Below, in pieces: positions 20,115 to 32,090 of a DNA stretch of 64,000 bases (position 1 is the stretch's first letter; the number at the start of each line of letters is the position of its first letter). A program made the translations under genes and the position numbers. The notes under the pieces are model-generated. The model did not search any database. It worked only from the letters and a program-made list of their open reading frames with translations, and was not told where the DNA came from. This DNA comes from Diplonema papillatum (Eukaryota; Euglenozoa; Diplonemea; Diplonemida; Diplonemidae): NCBI GenBank assembly GCA_030068145.1, contig JAPJBO010000304.1, forward strand, positions 124,001 to 188,000, in the 5' to 3' direction.

Positions 20115-20690
20115 GCAGGGAAAACAATACAACTACAAAGTGGGTCTTCTATGTAGAACGCTTACGCCGCCACTAAACCCAGATTTACCCGTGTGGGCTA
20201 CAGCACATTTACCTCCTTTGATCATCGCAACTGGCAGTCTCGTCAAGCATTTCCTACAAAGCAGGTGCTTACATATTTTGTTTGTGCGTATGTGCTAGTA
20301 TGGCATGTATGGCACAGTACGCTGCCCCGCAACCGTCACTTTTTGATAATGACAACCGCGGTTGTTACCAAATAAAATACTCGAGGGGCTGCCTTGTGCT
20401 TACTTCGAAGGAGGCTAGAGGGGGAGAAACAATACAACTACAAAATGGGTCTTTTTTGTTGAACGCTTACGCCCGCCACTAAACCCAGATTCACCTGTGT
20501 TTCGTGTGGGCTACAGCACATTTACCTCCTTTGATCATCGCAACTGGCAGTCTCGTCAAGCATTTCCTACAAAGCAGGTGCTTACATATTTTGTTTGTGC
20601 GTATGTGCTAACACCTGTATGGCACAGTACGCTGCCCCGCAACCGTCACTTTTTGATAATGACAACCGCGGTTGTTACCAAATAAAAAAC
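20115..20690 (+). repeat. Two tandem copies of the AAATACTCGAGG dispersed repeat
   Basis: About 260-300 bp repeated at 20115-20375 and 20378-20690, including the tail TTTGTTTGTGCGTATGTGCT and GGTTGTTACCAAATAAAA. The second copy has the full left end; the first begins inside the element. The longer tail shared here may be the full-length form of the family. Confidence 0.85.
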
Positions 20691-20736
20691 AATGCTGTGC
20701 GCGGGTCCTTTTCCTTTGGGGGATCTTGTTGCATAC

Positions 20737-22641
<1,905 letters not shown>

Positions 22642-23271
22642 CCATGCAACGGCGAGCGGGGAGGGGACGTTGTGTTGGTTCTGGTTTTGAGGTTGAGGAA
22701 TAAGTGGTTTTGGTCTCCCTTTTACTCGTTCTCTTCTCGCTCTTGCACTCTTTTACTCACTTTGGCTAGGCCAAAGAGACTGCTACAGGTGTAAACTGTG
22801 TTTTCTTCGTGCTTCCGAGTAGTGGACGTGTTGGTGTCTTTCGACCTTCAATAAGGTCCCTACGTTTGATTTGGTGTTTACGTACTAGCTAATTTGGGGT
22901 CTCGCGGCTCTAGCGAATCGGCAGGGCTGCCTGCAGATGCGTCTGCAGACGATTCTCGCAAAACTACAAAGCAGACGCCAGACGCAGATGCAGGCGGCTG
23001 ACTGCCAACGACAGGACCCAGATGAAGTCCACATGGAGGACTTACGAAGGTCGTACGCTGACTGCCCTACTCTACTTGAGTAAAACGTTCGGGGTGCCGA
23101 CGCCGAACTCCGCTTTTTATTTCAGCCCTCGACAAGGGCGGAGACTCCTCGCTTGTCGTGGATTCGCCTCCGCGGGCACACTCGCACCTGATACCGAAAA
23201 TGAATGCGGGGACAGCGAGAGACCGAAGGGAAGCGACGATTGGTTGGTAGCTACAGCTGGGCGGACCGTGC

Positions 23272-23279
<8 letters not shown>

Positions 23280-23310
<31 letters not shown>

Positions 23311-23465
23311 TGGAGTGTTAAGAGGATTGGCATTTCCGGAGGCGAAGGCTTACCGATAAACGAATCGACGGGATAGATCTAGAGCCCAGGTTAAGAGGGT
23401 TGGCATTTCCGAAGGCGAAGGCTAGCCTATAAACGAATCGACGGGTTAGATCCAGAGCTCACGTG
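23280..23465. repeat. GA tract and a 73-bp tandem duplication
   Basis: A GAGAGA run and poly-G at 23280-23312 are followed by two copies of a ~73-bp unit (GGCATTTCCGGAGGCGAAGG ... AAACGAATCGACGGG). No gene is seen in 22.7-23.5 kb. Confidence 0.8.
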
Positions 23466-23524
23466 TTGGGGGGGGGGGGAAATCTTAGTTTAATGTTTAG
23501 GCAGAGTGTTGTGGGGGGGGGAAG

Positions 23525-23730
23525 GCAGCAGAGAAATTTCCCGCCACATCACGGCGCACAGCAAAGCTCTTCTCGGTGACGAACGCCAGGGAGAAGATAC
23601 GCTGCGCCACATGGATCCGCAGACATTCGTCAATGAACTGTTTCTGCGGATGCATGGCGATGACGCATTTGTCGCTGACGACGACGACAACGACGCCGAC
23701 GTGACAACCTGGAAGCTCCCGAGCCTATGA
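23525..23730 (+). CDS. Possible terminal exon on the plus strand, unknown
   Basis: After a possible acceptor (GGGAAGGCAG) the frame reads REISRHITAHSKALLGDERQ, MDPQTFVNELFLRMHGDDAF, then an acidic DDDDNDADVTTWKLPSL ending at TGA. Its composition looks like protein, but it would run against the minus-strand gene direction and no upstream exon is visible. Equally it may be a captured exon end. Confidence 0.3.
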
Positions 23731-24164
23731 CTAGGATTATCCTACTTTCCGTTGCTAGACAAACGCCCGTAAAGATTTTGTAAAGTAAGTGTAGGGTCTC
23801 AGGAAGCTCGGGGTCGACACAAAGTGGGGACCTCTGAAGCTGGAGGTAAGAAAGCGGGTTTCACACATCGCTTTTCGAGTGTCGCTTTTTTGGACTCCCT
23901 TCTAAGAGGCTGGGACTCTGGACGCTCCTCTGACTTCTCTGCGGCCAAGAGCTTTCCTGAGACTCTCCTTCGCTCTAGAGTTTACTTGGAGGCGGTGCTC
24001 CTTTCGATGGAGGCTAGAGGGGGGAGAGAATGCAAGAACGCGCTTGGAATGGTGTCCCATCTGCGCCGTGGCCGTCTTTGACCCTATTCCGAGCGCACCT
24101 ACAGATAGGTTCTGGGGTTTCTGGCGGGGCGTACCCACTGATACGTTGGGTCGACTTCTACATA

Positions 24165-24400
24165 ATGCTCGACGATGCTGCCCGACAAAGAACAGAAGGG
24201 ATCCCAAGTGTTGTAACTGACCGAACCGCGCGTTGAACGGACGTGAGATCATGCGGGTGTACCCCTACACGACAAATCACACAAACACAACAGGTCAAAG
24301 TCCTGAGTGAGAAAACAACACACGGTGGTGTAAGCGAAGAACAAGTCAGATTGTGTTGTACTGCATTTGCCCCTCTACCTCTATATTTCCTCACCGGAAT
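24165..24400 (+). repeat. Dispersed ~240-bp repeat, copy 1 of 3
   Basis: Shared with 51528-51765 (same strand) and, inverted and partial, 48600-48840. Marker blocks are CCCGACAAAGAACAGAAGGG, TACCCCTACACGACAAATCA, ACACGGTGGTGTAAGCGAAG and CCCCTCTACCTCTATATTTC. No coding frame is conserved across copies. Confidence 0.85.
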
Positions 24401-24755
24401 TAGGGTTCGATTCCGGAGAGGGAGCCTGAGAAACGGCTACCACATCTAAGGATGGAAACTTTTCGGGTGTGGATTTACACGCGTTTTGGTTGCAGACACA
24501 CAACCGCACTCGGGCACACCCTCTGTCACCCGTGCTTCTGAGGCTGGACCTCACCGTATACGTTGTAGTGGCAAACTGCGAAGTTAAGCAAAGGCGGGCT
24601 GGAGGGGAGGGATGGCGACAAGGGCCGGTGCGTGGAAGTGCGGGTCTTGTAGTGTCTGATTGCTGCCTCTTTTGTGTGCAGGGAAAAGCCTGGCTTAAAA
24701 ACACAGGGGTTTTTTTCAAAGTTTTAGACGGGTTTCGTTTTTTTTTTTTTTTTCT

Positions 24756-24921
24756 TTAAAGGGGGGGGTCGAATAATAACAGTTATTGGACACACGTCTG
24801 GTTGTCTAAAAAACACTGCCACTATTTGATTCTGCTACTGTTCGGCTACCCGGAACTTTTTTTTATTATTCGACAAATCGAATAATAACACAGGTGTTAT
24901 TATTCGACCCCCCACCTTTAA
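24756..24921 (+). mobile_element. MITE (TCGAATAATAACA family), copy D, most complete
   Basis: Left end CTTTAAAGGGGGGGGTCG, right end GTTATTATTCGACCCCCC followed by ACCTTTAAG. Inverted ends therefore extend 25 bp or more, through the TTTAAAGG/CCTTTAAG flank. The interior holds a second inverted pair (TTATTATTCGACAAATCGAATAATAA, 26 bp, as two arms). About 165 bp, no ORF: a classic non-autonomous inverted-repeat element. Confidence 0.9.
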
Positions 24922-25204
24922 GAAAGGTTGACTTATATTATAGAGCGGTCGGATAGAGTTTGAAAAAAAGACAGGCGCATCGTGTTGTTTGTGCGTGCCG
25001 GTTAGATGATCGCGTCCCCACTTGTTTTTTTATCCTGTTTCATTTCCGGGTGAGGAAATCTGACCCACCATTGAAACACGCTGCCTATGTCTGTTTAGCT
25101 TTACAGTATACGCTGCAGGGCAACCCGCAAGATTGCGGAACCTGCCGCTAGCTTGGATCCTGCCGCCGCTTGCTGCCGCTAGCTCGGAACCTGCCGCCGC
25201 TCGT

Positions 25205-25330
25205 GTCCCGGCGCCTGTTCTTTTTTAGAGTGAAAGTTCTTAGTACTAAAAAAGGCAGGCGCTCCCGTTTGTTGTGCGTGTTGGTTGATCGGTTTTCACT
25301 TGTTTTTCGAGTGTAAGTTCACTTGGTATT
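25205..25330 (-). other. Two copies of the shared acceptor-like block, no exon attached
   Basis: TTTTTTAGAGTGAAAGTTCT at about 25229 and a diverged TTTTTCGAGTGTAAGTTCAC at about 25303, read on the minus strand, resemble the intron 3' block. I find no convincing exon next to them. Confidence 0.35.
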
Positions 25331-25719
25331 AAGTTGTTTGGGTTTGCGTTGTGTTTCCGACGATCCTGTATGTGTCTTTCAACGTTTCCTTGATTGTGAG
25401 TGTAAATATGTGGGCCACGTGCACTGCGAGAGTAGCGCTGAGCACAGTATTGTGGAGACGGTTGGCCAAAAAAGGACAAAGACCGATGTCCCTCTCCCTT
25501 TTTGGCATGCAACCTGCTGCGTCTGACAAATCAGTTGAAAATACTCGACGTTGCTGTGCGGGTGGTTGTACTGTATCGGGCTAGACTTTAACTCATGCTT
25601 TCTTTCTTTCTTTAACTTGCCTTCGCAACACGGAAGGGAGTCGTACCTGTGTACGGGCGATCTCCACAACTCGCAGAGGGAGAGGAGGGGGGGCGGCGGG
25701 GTGACGCAAGCAACACGGT

Positions 25720-26030
25720 GCACTAGTCATTTGAAAACAGCGTAATGACTAGTCATATTACTATTGAAAAAGTGCTGCAGTAGTCATTCTTACGAGTGAT
25801 TTTTACTGTTTCTTACGAGTGACTACTGCATTTTGTGAAGGAATCCCTTTACCTTTCTTATTAGTGACTACTGCATTTTGTGAAGGAATCCCTCTACAAG
25901 GCGCACTTTTTCTTCCCACAAAAGTGGACGCATTCACTTGTAGGAATGACTACTGCAGTAGTAAGAATGGCTGCTGCAGTCGTTCTTACTACTGACAGTA
26001 GTTATATGACTACTGCACCGTGCATCGGGT
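25720..26030. repeat. GACTACTGCA / TGCAGTAGTC palindromic repeat region
   Basis: GTGACTACTGCATTTTGTGA followed by AGGAATCCCT occurs twice. Inverted forms (TGCAGTAGTCATTCTTAC, ATGACTACTGCAGTAGTAAG) surround it, and the outer ends are ACTAGTCATATTACT and AGTTATATGACTACTGC. Probably a nested pair of small inverted-repeat elements. Confidence 0.65.
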
Positions 26031-26129
26031 GTCTTCGTAACGAAAGGCAGTCCTTTCCCAGTAGAGACACGCCGCGGCCACGCGCCGCTTCTTCTTTCGG
26101 TCTGTATCCGACCAGTGCGCGACCCACTT

Positions 26130-26235
26130 TCTTTCTTCGTTTATTTTTCCAGAGTTAAAGCTATGCAGTTTGCTTTAGATGCCGGTTTCTTTAGGGTTTC
26201 CGGGTGACCTTGGTTAAATGGGTTCTCTTATGGTG
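26130..26235 (-). other. Shared intron 3' block, diverged copy
   Basis: On the minus strand GAGAACCCATTTAACC, GGTCACCCGGAAACCCTAAA, then AAAGCAAACTGC and TTTAACTCTGGAAAAATAAA: the same order of pieces as at 17780-17890. No attached exon was identified to the left. Confidence 0.5.
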
Positions 26236-26249
26236 TGATCCGATGGCTT

Positions 26250-26640
26250 TACGTGTATTTGTTGAACGCTTACGCCCGCCACTGAACCCAGATTCACCTG
26301 TGTTTCGTGTGGGCTACAGCACATTTACCTCCTTTGTTTTTTTACAACTGGCAGCCTCCTCAAGTATTTCCTACAAAGCAGGTGCTTATACAAAAAAAGA
26401 ACTAAATGCAAGAAGATTCGTGTCCTGTTCGGTGGATTTCGTTCTCTGCCGGCGCTTTGCACGAAATTAGCTGGCATTAAATTCCCAGCAAAAGAAACGC
26501 TGGAAATCGCCATTTTACCCTATTTGGGTGTGCATGGGGTGTGCTTGGGAAGCACTTGGGAAGCTCTTTGTAAGTTCATGGGAAAGTTAAGTTTTCTACT
26601 GTGGATCCATCTGAAACCAAGCAAGTTTTCGTTTGCCAAA
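26250..26640 (+). repeat. AAATACTCGAGG-family fragment followed by a relative of the CWC27 flank repeat
   Basis: 26250-26400 matches the dispersed repeat from GTTGAACGCTTACGCCCGCC to GCAGGTGCTTATACAAAAAA. 26500-26640 matches the CWC27 flank repeat (GGGAAGCTCTT, TTTTCTACTGTGGATCCATC). The same two repeats are neighbours at 10.0-10.4 kb. Confidence 0.7.
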
Positions 26641-26904
26641 ATATCGGGGGGTTGGGGACTTCAGTCTAATGGTTGGTTAGGCAGAACACTGTCCGCCTCA
26701 CCAACTTTCAGAGACTTCTGTCCAAGAACTGAGCGTTTGAGAAGAACCCTGCCTCTCATACAGTCATGTTTCAAGCGCAGCTGGCATCGGAAATGCAGAG
26801 TCTTTTGTAGCTTTCCGCGTTTTTTTGCGTTTGTTGCCGACAGCTTCTTTTGTACCACCTAGAACGTCAGATCAACAGATCAATCACTTAAGGATGGGGA
26901 GTAC

Positions 26905-27115
26905 AAGAACGTGCTTGGAATGGGTATGTGCTCAACACCGCACTGGTCCCGTCTGCGCCGTGTTTCGGTCCTTTAAGCCACGGACACATAAGGCGGACCA
27001 TCATCAGCGCGGAACCTGAGTGTCTGCAGACAGGACAGCGGTGTGAGTCTGGTTTGTCAGGCAGCTGTTCGTAGCTCGTCACAGCCAGGACCACCCGTGC
27101 TACTAGTCACGGGGA
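26905..27115. repeat. Copy of the flank of the 17.5-kb terminal exon
   Basis: Repeats AACGTGCTTGGAATGG, TGGTCCCGTCTGC, GGACCATCATCAGCGCGGAA and AGCCAGGACCACCCGTGCTA from 16.9-17.5 kb, without the coding part. Confidence 0.8.
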
Positions 27116-27459
27116 GGAGGCCCCTACAAGTCACTTAAGGATGGGGAGGGGCTTTTCATGGCAAACCCCGGGTACCCGTTCCACGGCAAACCACAGGAAT
27201 CCGTTGAGGCATTCTTGCCCGATGGATGACGCGTTTCAAAGATTGGTGTCAGATCTTTCCAATAAAGCAAACGACAACCATTTTCGTTTGAAATTGACTT
27301 CGTATAAGATACGACAAGATTCAGATCGAGGGAATTGACTAGGTCATATTTTTGACCCTAAAAAAGTGCCCCCGGGCTTCGCCCGCGGACCTCCCAAAAA
27401 GTGGGGTTGGCTCGACAGAGCTATTATTACTATTGAGCCGGTCCACCCCCTCCTGACGA

Positions 27460-27650
27460 ACTGTAATACTCCGTGATAGACTGTGATAGACTGTAATAGT
27501 GTGGTACTCATTTGCTTGCAAATGACTCCCCACTAACGCAACAAGACGACGATAGACTGTGATGTACCGTGATAGACCGTGGTGTACTGTGATAGACCGT
27601 CGTAGACTGTAATAGACTCTGATCGACCACTGTGTGATATTCGATGACAT
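27460..27650. repeat. Short imperfect tandem repeats (TGTGATAGAC)
   Basis: About fifteen 10-13 bp variants of GTGATAGACCGT/TGTAATAGACT. Preceded by a GGGCTTCGCCC hairpin near 27370. Confidence 0.75.
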
Positions 27651-27689
27651 AATGTACTATAAGTGGCTGGTATATTTGGTATTTGTCAC

Positions 27690-28010
27690 ACCGCACTCCT
27701 CGCAGCGACGCAAGGAGAGTCTGGGTCTTCACGCTGACTGCAAGCTCTAGCCGGCGTAGCGAACAAGTCGAGGGTAGGTCAATAGGACGTCGGATTGCCT
27801 GTGCCACATATTCTTTGTCTTCGCGCCGGGAGCGCTCGAGTAGCATTGTCAGTTGCAACAGACCTGCGACGGTCTTGCCCTGCACCGGGTGTGAGGACGG
27901 ACTCGCACGGATCAGCACTTTTAGAAGGAACTGGTCGGATGACAGATCCAGCATGTTGTTGTCGGCAAGAAGCTGCCTGTGGACACAACAGATGATGGTT
28001 GGACCTGCGC
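27690..28010 (-). pseudogene. Broken paralogue of the 518-residue protein
   Basis: The minus strand reads HRQLLADNNMLD, LSSDQFLLKVLIRAS, then SHPVQGKTVAGLLQLTMLLE. These match HRQHLADSSMLDQLSSDQLP and HTVQGKIVAGWLQLYLEQRD of the plus-strand gene at 3592-5148. About 45 residues between the blocks are missing here. The frame continues (YVAQAIRRPIDLPS) without recognisable match. It shows the family is repeated in the genome. Confidence 0.7.
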
Positions 28011-28099
28011 ACATGCACTGGACGCGTTCTCTGCCTTGAACAGACTCCTCACCCACTTGCCCCATCCACCATCTGTTCACCCAACTACCAGCCTGTTCA

Positions 28100-28382
28100 G
28101 TGTGAGTAGTAGTAGTAGTTTGAACTTGTTATGCAGCAACAATCTGTGACGATAGACTGCACAAGTAGTAGTAGTTTGAACTTGTTATGCAGCAACAATC
28201 TGTGACGATAGACTGCACAAGTAGTAGTAGTTTGAACTTGTTATGCAGCAACAATCTGTGACAATAGACTGCACAAGTAGTAGTAGTTTGAACTTGTTAT
28301 GCAGCAACAATCTGTGACAATAGACTGCACAAGTAGTAGTAGTTTGAACTTGTTATGCAGCAACAATCTGTGACAATAGTAG
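28100..28382. repeat. 56-bp tandem repeat, five copies
   Basis: Unit TAGTAGTAGTTTGAACTTGT + TATGCAGCAACAATCTGTGA + CAATAGACTGCACAAG. The first copies have GACGATAG, the later ones GACAATAG. One inverted copy with a small change lies at 12062-12125. Confidence 0.95.
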
Positions 28383-28631
28383 TATGTGTCGTCCTAATCC
28401 GGGAAAAAGTCAGGGAGAAGAACGGAGCAATGTTTACAAACAAACGAGTGACTTAAGGTGGCCGCTTGAGCGGCACCAATCCGAGCACACAGCAGCAGCG
28501 ACGCGTCGGCAGTATTTGCACTTCAGGATTGGACCTCCGCGTCCCAAGCTACCCTGTCTGCCATCAACTCCCGGATCCCCTTCGATGCTCGACGTGCCGA
28601 GGTCGCGCTGGAGCACGGTGCTTGTACAAGA

Positions 28632-28830
28632 AATACTCAAGGGGCTGCTTCGAAGGAGGCTAGAGGGAGAAACAATACAACTACAAAATGGGTCTTTTTT
28701 GTTGAACGCTTACGCCCGCCACTAAACCCAGATTCACCTGTGTTTCGTGTGGGCTACAGCACATTTACCTCCTTTGATACTTTGCAGCCTCCTCAAGTAT
28801 TTCCTACAAAGCAAGTGCTTACAGTGCAGT
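28632..28830 (+). repeat. AAATACTCGAGG dispersed repeat beside the recombinase gene
   Basis: GAAATACTCAAGGGGCTGC to AAGCAAGTGCTTACAG. It ends about 45 bp from the stop codon of the tyrosine recombinase. A protein-like stretch just before it on the plus strand (about 28500-28625, SAINSRIPFDARRAEVALEH) has no start and no obvious family. Confidence 0.8.
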
Positions 28831-28874
28831 CACCGGAGCAGGGTCATCCCGGCGGGTGAGGGTTGACCGCTCGT

Positions 28875-29918
28875 TCACGGTTCCCTCTCTTCGTCGCCTG
28901 TCCCCGCGTCTGCGAGAGCGCGGCTGGCTCGGATCTGCTGACGTCGGTGAGCAAGCGGGGCGTACCGGATGAGCCCCGTCAGGGTGGCGTGCAACGTCAG
29001 CGTCCGCACTGACTCGGCTGACGCGTGTTTTAAAGCGAACTGAGCCGCGCCCCGGCGGATGCTGTGTCCGCTGTACGTCTTGGGGAGGAGGCTCGCGAAC
29101 CTCGCTGTCGTCCAATCGCCCCCCAGCGTATCGGTCGGGGCCAGCAACCGCAGGTGCCGCTCCACGAACTCGCGCCACGGGCCCGTCCTCACCGTCGTCA
29201 CAACGCCGATGTTGCGCCAGTCTTTGCGCTGCCTCCAGCTCAGCTCCATCAGCTCCCCTTTCAATGTCACGTCCGATGCAGGGGTCCGCCGCACGTCTCC
29301 GATCCGGCTGCAGGTCAGCCACGCTATGGCGAATACCGCTGCGGCCTTCGGAGGTGCTCGCTGAACGACGTCCCACATGAGCCTCTTCGAGATCGGGCGA
29401 GCCTGGTCCCTCGGCTGTTCCACCTTCATCTTCGCCAGCCCCTTGAGGACCATCCGGAGACGAGGGTCCTCCAAAGTGACCCCCTGGAGCTTCAGAGCGG
29501 CGGTGACGTTGCCCATCTCTGTCAGGATGGAGGAAGCCTTCAGCCCGTCGGCCTGCATCCATCCGATCCAACTCAGGACCTGGTCCGCCACGGTTGCGCC
29601 CAGGAGGTCCACTTTCCGCACGTACCGCCTCCACTTCGCGTGGGTGTAGGCGATGTTCTGCCACGTGCTGTCGGCGTACGCGGCGTCGATGATGTCGAGC
29701 AGGGCCCGCTGGACCTTCGCACCCGGGATGTGTGCGATTTCCTTCAGCGGGCGTCCCCTGCGCGTCCGGCGGTCGTCCCGCGGCCCGCTCGCTTGGCCGC
29801 CGGCCCTCCGGGGGGGTTCTTCGAATGGGCAGTCACCAAGAAGGACGGCTGCCCTTGCTGCCTTTTCCTCCTGTGCCCTTTCCGCCTTTGCCGCCTTTTC
29901 CGTATCCACGCCGTACAT
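28875..29918 (-). CDS. Tyrosine recombinase of a YR mobile element
   Basis: 347 codons from MYGVDTEKAAKAERAQEEKA at 29918 to a stop at 28875. It has an N-terminal helical SAM-like part (about 65-170: ADSTWQNIAYTHAKWRRYV ... LRMVLKGLAKMK) and a C-terminal catalytic domain. The tyrosine-recombinase residues are all visible: Arg205 in CSRIGDVRR, His285-x-x-Arg288 in GHSIRRGAAQ, His310, and the nucleophile Tyr319 in LIRYAP. 'GHSxRRGAA' is typical of recombinases from DIRS/Ngaro/TATE-type YR elements, which insert circular DNA intermediates by site-specific recombination. Its 5' end overlaps the Gag-like frame by ~86 nt in another frame. No reverse transcriptase or RNase H is visible, so the element is either rearranged, split-ended, or of a type lacking them. 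The catalytic part appears intact. Confidence 0.85.
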   Translation of the reverse strand: MYGVDTEKAAKAERAQEEKAARAAVLLGDCPFEEPPRRAGGQASGPRDDRRTRRGRPLKEIAHIPGAKVQRALLDIIDAAYADSTWQNIAYTHAKWRRYVRKVDLLGATVADQVLSWIGWMQADGLKASSILTEMGNVTAALKLQGVTLEDPRLRMVLKGLAKMKVEQPRDQARPISKRLMWDVVQRAPPKAAAVFAIAWLTCSRIGDVRRTPASDVTLKGELMELSWRQRKDWRNIGVVTTVRTGPWREFVERHLRLLAPTDTLGGDWTTARFASLLPKTYSGHSIRRGAAQFALKHASAESVRTLTLHATLTGLIRYAPLAHRRQQIRASRALADAGTGDEEREP

Positions 29919-30549
29919 ACGGCGGGGCGCCCTTACCCGAGCCGCGACTGGCCTGGGTCTTCTTCGTCTCCTTCCTCTGCCGGTCGACCTCCTTGTCGAC
30001 GTCCTCGACCAACTCACGAATGTCGGACGGGTAGTCCGCCCACCGCGCCTTCTTTTCGACGGCCTGCACGGCGCGCTGGTCGAGCTTCCGCTTGATCAGC
30101 GCGCGGATCTCGTCGTCGATGACTTCCTGCACGAGGGCGTCCTCGATCTTGGGAGTTAGCTTGCGGATGCGGGCGAACCGCTCCTCCGCCTCCCGCTTCG
30201 CGGCCCGGGCCCGGAACGTCTCCGGTCCCCACTCGCGATGGGCCGTGTCGTAGAACAGCCACGGGTCTCGCAGCCAGTTGAACGAGCTGGCGGCTTCGGA
30301 TGCGGTCGGCGGCGGCGGGGTCCTCCACACCGGCTTCCTGTTCGCGGGCAGGGCTGCTCGTGCCGGTGCTTCACCCTCCGCCTCGTCGGAGTCATCTTCG
30401 TCCTCGTCGCTGTCGCCATCATCGGCGTCTTCCGCGCGCGCCTCCTCCCCGTCTTTCTCTGCCAGAATCCTGGCCTGCAGCTCCCGCTTTCGCTGGATCC
30501 CGGCGACTACCACATCGAGTTCCGCGGCCAGCGCTTTTAGCTCGACCAC
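29833..30549 (-). CDS. Gag-like partner ORF of the YR element
   Basis: About 238 codons ending KGSRPSW at 29833. It has an acidic segment (DADDGDSDEDEDDSDEAEGE), then AASSFNWLRDPWLFYDTAHR, a charged helical region (AEERFARIRKLTPKIEDALV, VQEVIDDEIRALIKRKLDQR) and a basic Gly/Lys-rich tail (RGYGKGGKGGKG). A helical core with a basic tail is what YR retroelements encode before the recombinase, and the overlap with the recombinase supports a common transcript. There is no ATG anywhere in the frame: it begins after a stop and would need a non-ATG start or an acceptor (for example AG near 30585). No zinc knuckle is seen. Gag-like is an inference from position and composition. Confidence 0.55.
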   Translation of the reverse strand: MVELKALAAELDVVVAGIQRKRELQARILAEKDGEEARAEDADDGDSDEDEDDSDEAEGEAPARAALPANRKPVWRTPPPPTASEAASSFNWLRDPWLFYDTAHREWGPETFRARAAKREAEERFARIRKLTPKIEDALVQEVIDDEIRALIKRKLDQRAVQAVEKKARWADYPSDIRELVEDVDKEVDRQRKETKKTQASRGSGKGAPPYVRRGYGKGGKGGKGTGGKGSKGSRPSW

Positions 30550-30559
30550 GGTCAGTCCG

Positions 30560-31600
30560 GTCGTTCGGATTATTATTAGTCTTCAAAGAAACAAGTTTCT
30601 TTTCCTACAAAAAAAAATAGAAGAATCTGCCACGGGTAGTGCCACACAATAGTAGAAAATGGTGGGAAAACGGAAAGCTTTGACAAAAGCCAAGGTCACG
30701 GGGCAAGGGCAAGCTTTTTTTTGGATTCCCGACTCCACTCACCAACTCCTGGATTGCAGTATGTTCGGCTGAATACAGAGACTACTGGGGTCTACAACAA
30801 GGTGGTGAAGCAGCAGCACACCCACGAAGGCACATGCCAAGGTCACAGCAGTCGGGATGGGGCCCGCCTACAAAACCAAAACTGGCCTCAGGCATCTGAA
30901 GACTCCACTGCAACCCCGAAACACGTCACTCTGGGCCCATCTTTTGTACGATGGACGATGTGACAGTGAAACTGGGTTGTCGACCTGTTCATGGCACTAA
31001 TGATGCGAAGCTACCTACTGGAGAAAGTCGTATTAAGCCGTCCTACTACTGATGCACGACAGTGTACTAACTTTGTGAGACTGCCCTTCAGCTAAACCCC
31101 AAAGTTTGAAGCGAACTTTCACTCAGAAACACCACATGTTGTTTTCCCACGCGTAGCGTGGGAAAAAAAGTTCTGGCATTGGATGGATCTCGACCTGCAT
31201 TTCCCAGTGCAAAAAAAAGTTGTGGCAAATTCCTGTCCAAAAAAAAAAAAAAGAGTTTTTTCGGAAAGTGATGTGACCGGTCGAGCGGTCGAGCCTGACT
31301 GCACTGAGTGCTTATACAAAAAAAAAAAAAAGGCAGGGAATGGCTAGGGCCTGTTCGTGAACCCGGCTTTCGAACGGTACGGGGGGGAAGTCATAGTTTT
31401 GTGGGAGGGGACAGTTGACAGAAACCCAGACGCATACACTCGAACCACACGTCGCCAACTCGCGCATGCACTCAAGGGCTCTATAGGGAGCTAAGGGCAC
31501 TTGCGTTTTCTTTGTCTCAAAAACACCTTAATCAGCTGGTTCGTCTGCACTTATAACGTGTCGTGGCTTCCAGCCGACATGTCGTCGGTTCGTTCTTTTT
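30560..31600. other. No gene seen (A-tracts, TA-rich leader)
   Basis: Several A/T homopolymers (30610, 31155, 31245, 31318) and short unrelated frames. I see no conserved protein, RNA gene or repeat copy here. Confidence 0.5.
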
Positions 31601-31616
31601 GTATCCTCGTCCCATT

Positions 31617-32090
31617 AGGTACCAGGGAAAGCCTGCTACACAGGAGCCAAGCTTCACGTGTTCGGCGGTACTGCAGAGCCACGGGCCTACGGGTCAAGTG
31701 GCTACCGATTTCCCAAACTAAAGCATCAAGGCGTGGCGCACCTTGGGGCTTGGCGCTCGCGCTGAACATAAGCTCGTCGAGAAGGTCAGCCGCAGGGCAG
31801 AGCGGACGGGGTTGTAGCACTGTGCTGCCTCCGACTCAAGCTTTTTTGCACACTGTGGTTGACCTGGACCCAGAGCGGCCTTTTTGTTGTCTTTTCCTTT
31901 TTCTTTTCTTTCTCCCTCGCCAGGTAGGTACCAGGGAAAGCCTGCTACACGGGAGCCAAGCTTCACGTGTTCGGCGGTACTGCAGAGCCACGGGCCTACG
32001 GGTCAAGTGGCTACCGATTTCCCAAACTAAAGCATCAAGGCTTGGCGCACCTTGGCTTGGCGCTTGCGCTGAACACAAGCTCGTCGTGTG
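31617..32090 (+). repeat. Dispersed ~250-bp repeat, one full and one partial copy
   Basis: GGTACCAGGGAAAGCCTGCT ... GTTCGGCGGTACTGCAGAGC ... CTAAAGCATCAAGGCGTGGC ... GAGTCGGAGGC complement. Full copy at 31617-31870, partial at 31924-32090, and an inverted copy at 57350-57595. The second copy runs into the duplicated end of the membrane-protein gene. Confidence 0.85.

Noticed and set aside
27140-27340. Plus-strand frame MGRGFSWQTPGTRSTANHRN
   Set aside because: Short, next to repeat copies, no homologous or domain-like features.
28120-28382. Regulatory iterons or replication origin
   Set aside because: The 56-bp tandem unit also occurs singly and inverted at 12.1 kb, fitting a dispersed satellite better than an origin.
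28905-30159. Plus-strand frames of 168-343 residues opposite the recombinase
   Set aside because: The minus strand has the full tyrosine-recombinase catalytic set; the plus frames are shadows.
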